This document shows positions 55,863 to 63,424 of a stretch of DNA of 64,000 bases, piece by piece. Source of the stretch: Acetitomaculum ruminis DSM 5522. GTDB lineage: Bacteria > Bacillota > Clostridia > Lachnospirales > Lachnospiraceae. Position numbers and translations under genes: made by a program. The stretch covers positions 127,419 through 191,418 of the forward strand of contig NZ_FOJY01000005.1 in assembly GCF_900112085.1 (NCBI RefSeq), read 5' to 3'. The notes beneath the pieces are model-generated. The model was not told the origin of the DNA and ran no database searches. It worked only from the letters and a program-made list of their open reading frames with translations. Numbering within the stretch: the stretch's first letter is position 1; each line of letters starts with the position of its first letter.

Positions 55863-55898
55863 GTAGCCTGCCCTCAATATTCACTGAGGGCGGGCTAC
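55863..55898 (+). promoter_or_regulatory. Expression-platform hairpin after the riboswitch
   Basis: A 14-bp stem (55863-55876 with 55885-55898), directly downstream of the aptamer. Its 5' arm shares TAGCCTG with the aptamer 3' strand, which allows alternative pairing. A T-tract comes only 12 bases later, so on/off direction is undecided. Confidence 0.5.
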
Positions 55899-55977
55899 TC
55901 GTATATCTGTAGGTTTTTGTCATAAAAGCAGGAAATCGGGATACCGGCTTTTGCCACTTTGGCAAGAGGGGTGTCCC

Positions 55978-56019
55978 ATGAACATTAACAGCTTCTACTT
56001 TTTTTGGAGGTGGAAATAA
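55978..56019 (+). CDS. 13-codon leader ORF after the riboswitch
   Basis: ATG with GAGGGG upstream, reading MNINSFYFFWRWK. A stem CTTTTGCCA/TGGCAAGAG just before it can hide the ribosome-binding site. Possible leader peptide coupling riboswitch and translation. Weak evidence. Confidence 0.3.
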   Translation: MNINSFYFFWRWK

Positions 56020-56076
56020 AGAAAGCAGATTCCCTACATACCACTTCCTGCCCCCACAACTTTATATAGCAATTTC

Positions 56077-56119
56077 AAAAAAGTCAGCATTTCGCTATGA
56101 GCGCAGTGCTGACTTTTTT
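56077..56119. terminator. Bidirectional terminator
   Basis: AAAAAAGTCAGCA/TGCTGACTTTTTT, a perfect 13-bp stem that works on either strand. It closes the riboswitch transcript before the sigma-like gene. Confidence 0.88.
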
Positions 56120-56265
56120 CTTTCGACATATTTCCTGCTTATTTTACAATTTGTTCCAACAAGGCGGTTTAACGGCCTAACAAGAGCCAAACCACGCTGC
56201 CGCTCACCTCCGCTTCTGACATTTTGACTCACCATCAAAATTTCAGAAAACGGAGGACAAGCCAT

Positions 56266-56685
56266 ATGGCAGAAAAGAAAAAACACCTTATTAAGGTACA
56301 GGATCAGCTTGTGCCAGTCAATGAAGAAGTATATCTGACCTATTACCGTATGAAGCGTCGTGAAATCTATCTTGAAGAAAGAGATACAGCAAACGGCGTG
56401 TTTTATTACAGTGCACTGGATGCCGAGGGAACTAATGGAGAGGATGTAATTCCGGACCGTTCTTCCCCTCCGGTGGAGGACTTGGTAATGGACAAGCTAA
56501 TCACCGAAAAGCTTCACCGATGCCTTGCCCAGCTTGCCAAAGAGGAACAGGAACTCATCTTCACCCTGTTTTTTCAAAATAAAAGTGAACATCAACTGGC
56601 GGCGGATACTGGAATTCCACGCATGACACTCCATGACCGAAAGGTCAAAATTCTGCGTACTTTAAAAAAACTTATGGAAAAGTAA
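56266..56685 (+). CDS. Sigma-70-like factor (region 4 type)
   Basis: A 139-residue protein typical of conjugative transposons. The N-terminal half is YLTYYRMKRREIYLEERD. The C-terminal region 4-like HTH reads LAKEEQELIFTLFFQNKSEHQLAADTGIPRMTLHDRKVKIL. Region 2 is missing or very short, so it may act as a transcription regulator and not a full sigma factor. The ATG lies after CGGAGGACAAGCC. It is followed by a perfect terminator. Confidence 0.8.
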   Translation: MAEKKKHLIKVQDQLVPVNEEVYLTYYRMKRREIYLEERDTANGVFYYSALDAEGTNGEDVIPDRSSPPVEDLVMDKLITEKLHRCLAQLAKEEQELIFTLFFQNKSEHQLAADTGIPRMTLHDRKVKILRTLKKLMEK

Positions 56686-56700
56686 AAGTTTTTCCGTCCA

Positions 56701-56739
56701 ACCCCCTCACTATTTCGGCTTAGTAGTGAGGGGGTTTTT
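56701..56739 (+). terminator. Terminator after the sigma-like gene
   Basis: ACCCCCTCACTA/TAGTGAGGGGGT with a TTTTTATTTT tail. Confidence 0.9.
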
Positions 56740-57339
56740 ATTTTCCCTCAATGCTCTTTGAAAATTTCATATCCGACGACCTGAATACATTAGCTGACGA
56801 ACCCCGAAAGGGAAAAGCGACTCCGAGGATGCGCCAAGACCACCTGTAGGACGGCGATGAGAACACGAAAGCACATGATGCTTCTTCTTTCTGTTCGTGA
56901 TTTCTTATTTTCCAGCCTATCAAAGACGGCCAAACAAGGTGCAAAGCGGTACCCATCCGACGGTCAAACAGGCTGTGGCAGCCTGTTTCGCAATGACCCC
57001 GTCAGCCTATATTGATACTTCTGTCCAGTCACAGCCCCCCTTGACCGGGGGATCACGCAATGAGGGCAGCCGGCAGAGATCCTGGCGGGGGTGGGATTCC
57101 CATGATGCGGTGAAGCCAGCCGCAGTTCAGACCGTCGCCCTGTGAGTCCGATATAATCCGGGCTCTGTGCTTGGGGAGTAGTGTCGAATAAAGCACAGAA
57201 ACAAAAAAATCTTAATGTCAGAAGCGATGGGGATCGCTCTGCCTGTGGATACTCTCACAGTAAAACCACTTTTGCAAAGCGATCCCTATTTTTGTGCCAT
57301 TAAGAAAAACAAAGAATCCAAAACCAAGGAGGTGCAAAT
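56740..57339. other. 600-base structured non-coding region
   Basis: No gene with a plausible start. It is moderately GC-rich with several hairpins. The last part has competing stems: AGCGAT/ATCGCT (57223-57238) against GGGATCGCT (57230-57238) with AGCGATCCC (57278-57286). All are enclosed by TCTTAATG/CATTAAGA (57210-57217 with 57298-57305), around an inner CTGTG/CACAG loop. This immediately precedes the MazF-like gene and may be its leader or an independent RNA. Confidence 0.45.
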
Positions 57340-57705
57340 TTGAACGATAACATGCAAGCCATCAGCCGTGGCGATATCTTCTATGCCGATTTAAGTCCTG
57401 TTGTGGGCTGTGAGCAAGGCGGGACCCGCCCTGTTCTCGTACTTCAAAATGATATCGGAAATCGGTATAGTCCAACAGTCATCGTCTGCGCCATTACCGG
57501 AAAGCCGAAAAAGCCCCTGCCCACCCATGCGGTCATTGCCGGTGCGGGCAGATTATCCAGAGAGTCATTTGCACTTCTGGAGCAGATACGTACCATTGAC
57601 CGGATACGTCTCCGGGAATGGATTGGCAGACTGGATGTACATGAGATGGAAAAAATAGATCAGGCACTTTCTATCAGCGTCGGACTTGCTCCGGCGCTAT
57701 TTTAA
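57340..57705 (+). CDS. MazF/PemK-type endoribonuclease toxin
   Basis: A 121-residue MazF-fold protein: RGDIFYADLSPVVGCEQGGTR (the Gly-rich first strands with the conserved arginine), PVLVLQND, TVIVCAITGKP and an IRTIDRIRLREWIGRL end. MazF toxins cut mRNA. The start is TTG 57340, seven bases after AAGGAGGTG; ATG 57352 is the alternative. No MazE-like antitoxin lies upstream. The next gene is an excisionase-like HTH, so the pair may regulate excision and not be a classic toxin-antitoxin unit (inference). Confidence 0.82.
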   Translation: MNDNMQAISRGDIFYADLSPVVGCEQGGTRPVLVLQNDIGNRYSPTVIVCAITGKPKKPLPTHAVIAGAGRLSRESFALLEQIRTIDRIRLREWIGRLDVHEMEKIDQALSISVGLAPALF

Positions 57706-57727
57706 TTTTTGGAAGGAGGACGTTCAT

Positions 57728-57946
57728 ATGAATGCTAAAGTAGCCATGTTTGAAAAATACCCGGATGTGGTTGAGGTGGATCAGTTACGGGAAATGCTCG
57801 GCGGTATCAGCCGAAAGCTGGCATATAAACTGCTTTCGGAAAAAGAAATACATAGTGTTCGGATTGGACGAACCTATAAGATTCCAAAGGCATGTGTCAT
57901 TGAATACCTACTATGCGAAGAAATGTGTCACATCAAGATTGGCTAA
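57728..57946 (+). CDS. xis: Excisionase-type small HTH protein
   Basis: A 72-residue MerR-like helix-turn-helix protein (VVEVDQLREMLGGISRKLAYKLLSEKEIHSVRIGRTYKIPK), the layout of Tn916-family excisionases and helix_turn_helix_17 proteins. GGAGG precedes the ATG by nine bases. It stands directly before the integrase remnant, the usual xis-int order. With the integrase cut, it probably has no local partner. Confidence 0.8.
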   Translation: MNAKVAMFEKYPDVVEVDQLREMLGGISRKLAYKLLSEKEIHSVRIGRTYKIPKACVIEYLLCEEMCHIKIG

Positions 57947-57950
57947 TTTA

Positions 57951-58068
57951 AGCTTGCTTGCCATTGACTAAAGTGTAGAAAAGTCCATTGGATTGTTTCC
58001 GCCTATTATGATAGCTATACCAATCCTTGTGTGGTATTGTGGTGGTGTCAATGGTAGGCAAATAAGCT
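57951..58068. repeat. Long inverted repeat between xis and int
   Basis: AGCTT, TTGCC and CCATTGAC (57951-57968) are mirrored by GTCAATGG, GGCAA and AAGCT (58047-58068). The arms enclose about 78 bases just upstream of the integrase start. Perhaps integrase/excisionase sites or a control hairpin. Confidence 0.5.
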
Positions 58069-58090
58069 GTTATTTCAAAGGAGGATAACA

Positions 58091-58446
58091 ATGATAACAG
58101 GATGCCTACAAGAAAAAAATAACACATACTATGCCGTTCTATACATAAAAGTAGACGGCAAGAGAAAAACCAAATGGATTCCAACCGGACTACCGGTAGA
58201 AGGAACCAGCGACAGAAAAGCTAAGAAAGCCTTTGATCAAATCCGCTTGGAATATGTACAGGAGCAGGAGGAAATCGAGCGCAAGGAGGCGGCGGAACGC
58301 ACCAGAGAACTTATTGAGGGGAAGCAAAATCCGCAAGCCAAGGTGTTATTCATCAACTACTTACAGAAATGGTTGCTGCAATCAAAGCCCACATTAGCAA
58401 GAAGTACCTTTAATGGCTACAAAACAATGGTAGACGGGCGAATCAA
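58091..58446 (+). pseudogene. Tyrosine integrase, N-terminal fragment
   Basis: About 118 codons of a Tn916-family-type tyrosine recombinase. The arm-binding start is LQEKNNTYYAVLYIKVDGKRKTKWIPTG (in segments), followed by the beginning of the core-binding domain, TLARSTFNGYKTMVDGRI. The whole catalytic domain is missing. After about 58446 the frame runs into unrelated DNA of the primase-like gene and stops at 58534. Good AAAGGAGG at the start. Confidence 0.88.
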
Positions 58447-58458
58447 GCCGACCTTGTT

Positions 58459-60309
58459 TTGTTCCTGCAATCGCAGGGGGAACCGCTGGAACGCGCCGGA
58501 CAGGAATACCGATGGAAACGGCACGACAGCTTGACCGTCCGGGGCAACAAGTGGTATCGCCACAGCCAGAGCAAGGGCGGCGGCCCCATTGATTTTGTCA
58601 TGGAGTTTTTTGGCAAGAGTTTTACCGAAGCCGTTGAACTTCTCACAGGAGAAAAGGGAGCCGCACCGCCGCCGGATAGACCAAGCTCCGCGCCCCTCTC
58701 CGACTTCCGGCTACCGCCCCGCAGCCCCGACAACCGAACAGCGAGGAACTACCTCACAGCCGCCCGCCGCATTGATGAAGATGTGACGGGCTTTTTCTTT
58801 GCCAGCGGCGATATTTACGAGGACGCAGCCCACCACAACGCCGTATTTGTGGGGCGGGACGAGGACGGAATACCGCGCTACGCCCACAGCAAGGGAACGG
58901 CGGGAAACTTCCGCCTTGATGTGAAAGGCAGCGACAAAGCCTTTAACTTCTGCTACCGGGGCGAGGGCGAAAGAGTGTTTGTCTTTGAAGCCCCCGTTGA
59001 CCTGCTTTCTTTCCTCTGCCTGTTCAAAAAGGATTGGCAGAAGCAAAGCTACCTGTCATTGGGCGGCGTGGGAGAAAAAGCCCTGCTCCGCTTTCTCTCT
59101 GACCGTCCGAACATCAAGACCGTTTATCTCTGCCTTGACAGCGACGAAGCCGGAAACGACGCTTGCAGCCGCCTTGTGAAGCTCATGCCGGAGGGCTACA
59201 CCGTCCACCGGCTTATCCCTCTTTTCAAGGATTGGAACGAGGTATTGCAGCACCGGGCAGAAATCACAGACGGGAAGTATTTGCGAGAAGCGGTCTACGG
59301 CTTGAAAGGGCCGCCGCAGGAAGAAACCGTTGAGATTATCCGCATGAGCGAGGTGGACACGCAGACCGTCGAATGGTTATGGGAGCCGTATATCCCCTTT
59401 GGGAAAGTAACCATTGTGCAGGGCAACCCCGGCGAGGGCAAGACCACCTTTGCCCTACGCCTTGCCGCCGCTTGTACCAACCGCAAGCCGTTCCCCCACA
59501 TGGCAGTGCATGAGCCGTTCAATGTGATTTACCAGACTGCCGAGGACGGTTTGGGCGACACCATCAAGCCCCGCCTTATGGAAGCCGAAGCAGACCTTGA
59601 CCGCATTCTTGTCATTGACGAGAGCAAGCAGGGGCTTTCCCTGTCCGATGAGCGCATAGAGAGAGCTATCCGACAGACCGGGGCGCGGCTGATTATCCTT
59701 GACCCCATACAGGCGTATGTGGGCGAGAAAACCGACATGAACAAGGCCAACGAGATACGCCCCATGTTCCGCCGCCTTGCCGAGATTGCCGAGCGTACCG
59801 GGTGCGCCGTTATCCTAATCGGACACCTCAACAAAGCCGCCGGAGGACAGAGCGCCTACCGGGGTTTAGGCTCCATCGACTTCCGCGCCGCAGCAAGGAG
59901 CGTCCTGCTGATCGGGCGCGTGAAACGGGAACCGAATGTGCGCGTTATCGTCCATGACAAATCTTCTCTTGCGGCGGAGGGTAAGCCCATAGCCTTTTGC
60001 CTTGACCCGGAAACGGGCTTTTCGTGGATAGGCGAGTATGACATTACCGCCGACGAGCTGCTGTCCGGCGCGGGCGGCAACACCGCCACCAAGACCGAAC
60101 AGGCGGAACGGCTGATACTTGACCTGCTTGCAGACGGGAAAGAGCTTGCCAGCGAGGACCTTGTAAAGGCCGCAGCCGAAGCCGGAATATCCGAGAGGAC
60201 GGTACAGAACGCCAAGCGCAACATGGGCGGTGTTTTGGGCGCAAGGCGCGTCGGCGGTCAATGGTACAACTTCATCAAGAAGAAGCAGCCGCCCGAACCC
60301 GCAAGCTGA
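58459..60309 (+). CDS. Primase/RepA-like Toprim + AAA ATPase, 5' end replaced
   Basis: A 616-residue protein from TTG 58459. A zinc-finger-like/DUF3991 N-terminus (YRWKRHDSLTVRGNKWYRHS) is followed by a Toprim domain (YLCLDSDEAGND, about 215). The RepA-type AAA ATPase has Walker A GNPGEGKTT (about 320) and Walker B LIILDPIQAY (about 415), and a winged C-terminus follows. In-frame codons upstream (ADLV) show that the native start lay some 15 residues earlier and was lost at the junction with the integrase fragment. Translation now depends on a poor TTG. GC-rich, like the recombinase at the other end of the same element. Confidence 0.78.
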   Translation: MFLQSQGEPLERAGQEYRWKRHDSLTVRGNKWYRHSQSKGGGPIDFVMEFFGKSFTEAVELLTGEKGAAPPPDRPSSAPLSDFRLPPRSPDNRTARNYLTAARRIDEDVTGFFFASGDIYEDAAHHNAVFVGRDEDGIPRYAHSKGTAGNFRLDVKGSDKAFNFCYRGEGERVFVFEAPVDLLSFLCLFKKDWQKQSYLSLGGVGEKALLRFLSDRPNIKTVYLCLDSDEAGNDACSRLVKLMPEGYTVHRLIPLFKDWNEVLQHRAEITDGKYLREAVYGLKGPPQEETVEIIRMSEVDTQTVEWLWEPYIPFGKVTIVQGNPGEGKTTFALRLAAACTNRKPFPHMAVHEPFNVIYQTAEDGLGDTIKPRLMEAEADLDRILVIDESKQGLSLSDERIERAIRQTGARLIILDPIQAYVGEKTDMNKANEIRPMFRRLAEIAERTGCAVILIGHLNKAAGGQSAYRGLGSIDFRAAARSVLLIGRVKREPNVRVIVHDKSSLAAEGKPIAFCLDPETGFSWIGEYDITADELLSGAGGNTATKTEQAERLILDLLADGKELASEDLVKAAAEAGISERTVQNAKRNMGGVLGARRVGGQWYNFIKKKQPPEPAS

Positions 60310-60407
60310 AAACGCAAAGTGCAGACCCTTTGCGCTTTGCACTTTCGCGCTTTCGCCTTGATTGTGCGTCAATAACTCCAAATAACACTTGACAAAACGC
60401 TTCATGG

Positions 60408-60638
60408 GGCGGCGCGGAGGATATAAAGCCGTATATCGACCCTGTATTTGAAAATAATGTGCTGCTGACGCAGACCGAAAGGCTGATGATGAGCAGCCGC
60501 CCGAAGCAGCCGAAGTATGCAAGAAACAAAAACATTCTTGTTATCGGCGGTTCCGGCAGCGGCAAGACCCGCTTTTTCGTAAAGCCCAACCTTATGCAAA
60601 TGCACAGTTCTTATGTTGTTACCGACCCGAAGGGTTAG
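60408..60638 (+). pseudogene. virD4 of module B, middle fragment
   Basis: Resumes virD4 in frame (GGAEDIKPYIDPVFENN), includes Walker A GGSGSGKTRFF, and stops at VVTDPKG followed by TAG. The stop comes from a second insertion at about 60635. The module A homologue continues from the same point for some 450 residues, which are missing here. Confidence 0.9.
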
Positions 60639-60677
60639 ATTTTAAGAATACAGAGAAAATAGGTCATTAAAAAATGA

Positions 60678-60887
<210 letters not shown>

Positions 60888-60913
60888 ACCCAAGAATTGA
60901 TACAAAGAAATGC

Positions 60914-60921
60914 TGTTGTCA
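60914..60921 (-). repeat. Inverted TGACAACA copy
   Basis: TGTTGTCA on the plus strand, the reverse complement of the repeat word used in the array 90 bases downstream. Confidence 0.5.
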
Positions 60922-61010
60922 GAGCGGCAGAATGGCTTGAAATCAAGGGCTTTCAGAGATTAGGAACTCTCCGGCAACTCATTCTTTACGCCCGATTGTT
61001 GCCGACATCA

Positions 61011-61102
61011 TGACAACAGCGCAGATGATTTTGACAACAGCAACGGAGAAAATGACAACACCTCAAGCAATGGTGACAACAGCAGAGAGAAATGTGACAA
61101 CA
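61011..61102. repeat. Iteron-like array: five TGACAACA at 21-bp period
   Basis: TGACAACA begins at 61011, 61032, 61053, 61074 and 61095, exactly 21 bases (two helical turns) apart. Bases between are less conserved. Read as protein, the array would be a seven-residue repeat with TT (LTTATEK, VTTAERN), but no good start precedes it. The same word flanks the XRE promoter downstream. Confidence 0.85.
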
Positions 61103-61248
61103 CCCGCTGATAACAGCAAAATCAGTTATAAACACGAGACTTTCTACATTTTGTTTAAATTTGCGAATTCTGTTAAAGCCCCAAAAGCCCAAATCAGAAA
61201 AAAACGGGGAAAAGCAAAACATTATTTAAAGTCGCCGAGGGTGACATA

Positions 61249-61290
61249 TTGACAACATAGACGACATGTGCTATAATAAATTTGTTGTCA
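61249..61290 (+). promoter_or_regulatory. Consensus promoter with TGACAACA inverted operator
   Basis: TTGACA (61249-61254), 17 bp, TATAAT (61272-61277). TGACAACA (61250-61257) overlaps the -35 and TGTTGTCA (61283-61290) covers the expected start point. This is a symmetric arrangement suited to repression by the downstream XRE protein. Confidence 0.82.
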
Positions 61291-61380
61291 TTAAAGATAA
61301 AATTTGCGGTCTTTTGCTGAACGATAATTAAACAAACTTAAGTAAAAGGAGCAAATTATTCTTTAGAAAGGGGATTAGAA

Positions 61381-61653
61381 GTGGAGTTTAACAATAGTAA
61401 GAGAATGGAACTGATCAATACAATGGTAACAGAGTTGCCTGTGCTGCGTGCAAGGATAGGAGCTTCCCAAGCTGATATCTCTGAAAAGATAGGCATTTCA
61501 AGGCAAACTTATAATGCAATTGAAAATGGTAAGAAAAAATTGAATTGGACTGTTTTTTTAGCATTGTTTGCAGTTTTTAGTAGTGATGAACGAACTCTGA
61601 AAATGTTGGATTCCATGGAAGTTTTTCAGGAGGGCGTTGCAAAGGAAATGTGA
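61381..61653 (+). CDS. XRE-family transcriptional regulator
   Basis: A 90-residue Cro/CI-type HTH protein: LRARIGASQADISEKIGISRQTYNAIENGKKKLNW, then a helical tail. The start is GTG 61381, eight bases after AAGGGG. It lies behind a consensus promoter bracketed by TGACAACA half-sites and 46 bases before the radical SAM gene, which it probably controls together with itself. No sensor domain is present. Confidence 0.85.
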   Translation: MEFNNSKRMELINTMVTELPVLRARIGASQADISEKIGISRQTYNAIENGKKKLNWTVFLALFAVFSSDERTLKMLDSMEVFQEGVAKEM

Positions 61654-61699
61654 TTGCCTTTTGCAACGAATCTTAGCGTGATTTTTTATTGGAGGTCAT

Positions 61700-62275
61700 A
61701 TGTTGAATATGGTTAAGAATGCTTCTGTTCAAGCCACGGATATATATAAGGATCCATATGGATACACATATTCTGAAATGGTTGGTGTATTGGGAGAAGT
61801 TGAGGCGGATAAGTTTTATCGCGAATTATACTCCGGTTCCCAAAGTAGTAACAAGTATAAAACGATAACTATCAAGGAAATCTTTCGTGGTCCGGATACT
61901 CAGAAATATGCTTTTGAATTGTCAGATGGCTATTGCATTGAAACGGTAAGCATTAAAAGAAAAACTGGTACTACTGTATGCGTGAGCACCATGATAGGTT
62001 GCCCTGTTGGGTGCATCTTTTGCGCCTCTGGTGAAAATGGATTTGTCAGAAATCTAACACCATCTGAAATAGTTCAACAAGTAATACTGATAAATGGTAG
62101 AGTAAATAGGATTGTATTCATGGGCATGGGAGAACCTCTGTTCAATTATGATAACGTGATAAAGTCCATTCATATATTAAGAGACCGCAAAGGACTTGAT
62201 TTTCCAACAGATGGTATAACAATATCAACAACGGGACCGCTCCCTCAGATGAAGAAGTTGAGAGAAGAACATTTA
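61700..62275 (+). pseudogene. RlmN/Cfr-family radical SAM methyltransferase, truncated
   Basis: The first 192 codons of a 23S rRNA adenine methyltransferase-like protein. The radical SAM cysteines CPVGCIFCASG (CxxxCxxC) are present, followed by NLTPSEIVQQV and the FMGMGEPLFNYDNV motif. The gene is cut by the IS1595-type element at 62276, before the C-terminal third with the methyl-carrying cysteine, so it cannot make an active enzyme unless the element leaves. GGAGG precedes the ATG. Housekeeping RlmN versus resistance-type Cfr cannot be decided from this part. Confidence 0.85.
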
Positions 62276-62298
62276 GGCTCTGTCACAACAAATGGTTG
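62276..62298 (+). repeat. Left terminal inverted repeat
   Basis: Starts GGCTCTGTCACAACAAATGG. 20 of its first 23 bases match the reverse complement of the right end. Confidence 0.9.
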
Positions 62299-62324
62299 GT
62301 TTTTGACGAGAAATAGCGTATAAT
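62296..62324 (+). promoter_or_regulatory. Transposase promoter in the left end
   Basis: TTGGTT (62296-62301), 17-bp spacer, TATAAT (62319-62324), beginning inside the terminal repeat, so that transposase binding could repress it. Confidence 0.6.
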
Positions 62325-62363
62325 AATAGTAAGAAACAGTACCACCGAAGGAGGTAATTGGAT

Positions 62364-63401
62364 ATGCCTACTATCAAAGACGCATTAGATATTATCGGTA
62401 AGTTGACTGTCGCAGAGCAGGAAAGCCTTAAAACAATGCTTTTAAGTCCTGCCTTTGTAAAGTCTTTGAATATTGAAGATTTCGTAGCAAAGGAACGCTT
62501 TGCAAATGGTCGTGTATGCCCTCTTTGTGGCTGTATCCATGTGGTTCGCAATGGTCATCGTAAAGATGGCACACAGCGATATGTATGTAAGGATTGTGGC
62601 AAGTCCTTCGTGATTGCTACGAACTCCATTGTGTCTGGTACAAGAAAAGACTTGTCCGTGTGGGAGCAGTACATTGATTGTATGATGAATGGCTTATCCA
62701 TTCGTAAGACTGCTGTTGCTTGTGGGATTCACAGAAACACCGCATTCCTTTGGAGACACAAGATTTTGGATGCACTTCAGAATATGGCAGACGATGTTAC
62801 CCTTGACGGTATTATTGAGGCTGACGAAACTTTTTTCGCCATCTCGTACAAGGGCAATCATAGCAAGAGTAAGACATTTGCTATGCCACGCAAGGCTCAT
62901 AAGCGTGGTCATTCTACACATATCAGAGGCTTGTCCCAAGAAAAGGTATGTGTTCCTTGTGCGGTTAATAGGAATGGCTTGTCTATCTCCAAGATTACGA
63001 ATACTGGTAGAGTTTCTACAAGAGATTTACATCATATTTATGATGGTAGGATTAAGACCAATTCCACTCTTGTTACGGACAAGATGAACTCCTATGTGAG
63101 ATTTACAAATGCCAATGGCATTGACCTTGTGCAGTTAAAGACTGGCAAAGCCAAGAAAGGCATTTATAATATCCAACATATCAATAGCTACCATAGCCAG
63201 CTAAAGAGGTTTATGCGTGGCTTTAACGGTGTTTCTACCAAGTATCTGAACAACTATCTTGTGTGGAATAACCTTGTAAATTACGCCAAAGAAAGCGACA
63301 TGGAGAAAAGGAACATCTTCTTAACTTTCGTTTTGGCAACATTGAAAACTGCTAAATGCAGAGATTTATCAAACAGACCAGCAGTTCCTCTGGTCGCCTA
63401 A
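62364..63401 (+). CDS. IS1595-family transposase
   Basis: A 345-residue ISXO2-type transposase. The N-terminal zinc ribbon CPLCGCIHVV and CKDCGKSF (about 50-80) is followed by an HTH (SIRKTAVACGIHRNTAFLW). The catalytic core has IIEADETFF, a second Asp in LVTDKMNSYV, and the HINSYHSQLKRFM end typical of the DDN/E group. ATG 62364 lies eight bases after AAGGAGGT; TTG 62358 is too close to it. Intact, so the element may still be mobile. Confidence 0.93.
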   Translation: MPTIKDALDIIGKLTVAEQESLKTMLLSPAFVKSLNIEDFVAKERFANGRVCPLCGCIHVVRNGHRKDGTQRYVCKDCGKSFVIATNSIVSGTRKDLSVWEQYIDCMMNGLSIRKTAVACGIHRNTAFLWRHKILDALQNMADDVTLDGIIEADETFFAISYKGNHSKSKTFAMPRKAHKRGHSTHIRGLSQEKVCVPCAVNRNGLSISKITNTGRVSTRDLHHIYDGRIKTNSTLVTDKMNSYVRFTNANGIDLVQLKTGKAKKGIYNIQHINSYHSQLKRFMRGFNGVSTKYLNNYLVWNNLVNYAKESDMEKRNIFLTFVLATLKTAKCRDLSNRPAVPLVA

Positions 63402-63424
63402 TTAGAATTTGTGGAGATGATAAG

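Larger units (their letters stand above)
48460..58446. mobile_element. Conjugative transposon fragment inside the serine-recombinase element
   Basis: Starts mid-traG and ends mid-integrase. It carries an HTH gene, the tetR-rph-MFS-KTR cargo, a riboswitch, a sigma-like factor, MazF-like, Xis and the Int start, an order typical for the right side of clostridial conjugative transposons. Both edges are gene-internal junctions with the host element. No terminal repeats are seen, so it probably entered by illegitimate or homologous exchange. Confidence 0.7.
46631..60407. mobile_element. Serine-recombinase element inserted in virD4
   Basis: Both edges lie inside one virD4 codon. The left flank ends TTGG (46627-46630) and the right edge ends CATGG (to 60407); each is followed or preceded by virD4 sequence. 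The ends carry inverted copies of AAGTGT (46644-46649, and ACACTT at 60385-60390), as expected for attL/attR of a large serine recombinase with a GG crossover. Own genes: the recombinase (46687) and the primase-like gene (58459). A conjugative transposon fragment fills the middle. Confidence 0.8.
44017..60638. mobile_element. Module B: second conjugative-element fragment, interrupted
   Basis: The gene order orf - replication protein - DUF5348-like - pcfB - virD4 repeats the early part of module A with more GC-rich DNA. It is a second element, not a duplication, since protein identities are partial. virD4 is split by the inserted serine-recombinase element (46631-60407) and ends at 60638. Nothing of its channel genes remains in the window. 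Confidence 0.7.

Noticed and set aside
61010..61252. Protein-coding reading of the TGACAACA array (seven-residue TT repeats)
   Set aside because: The in-frame repeat is a consequence of the 21-bp period. No start with a ribosome-binding site, and the same octamer also appears outside any frame at the promoter. Kept as a DNA repeat.
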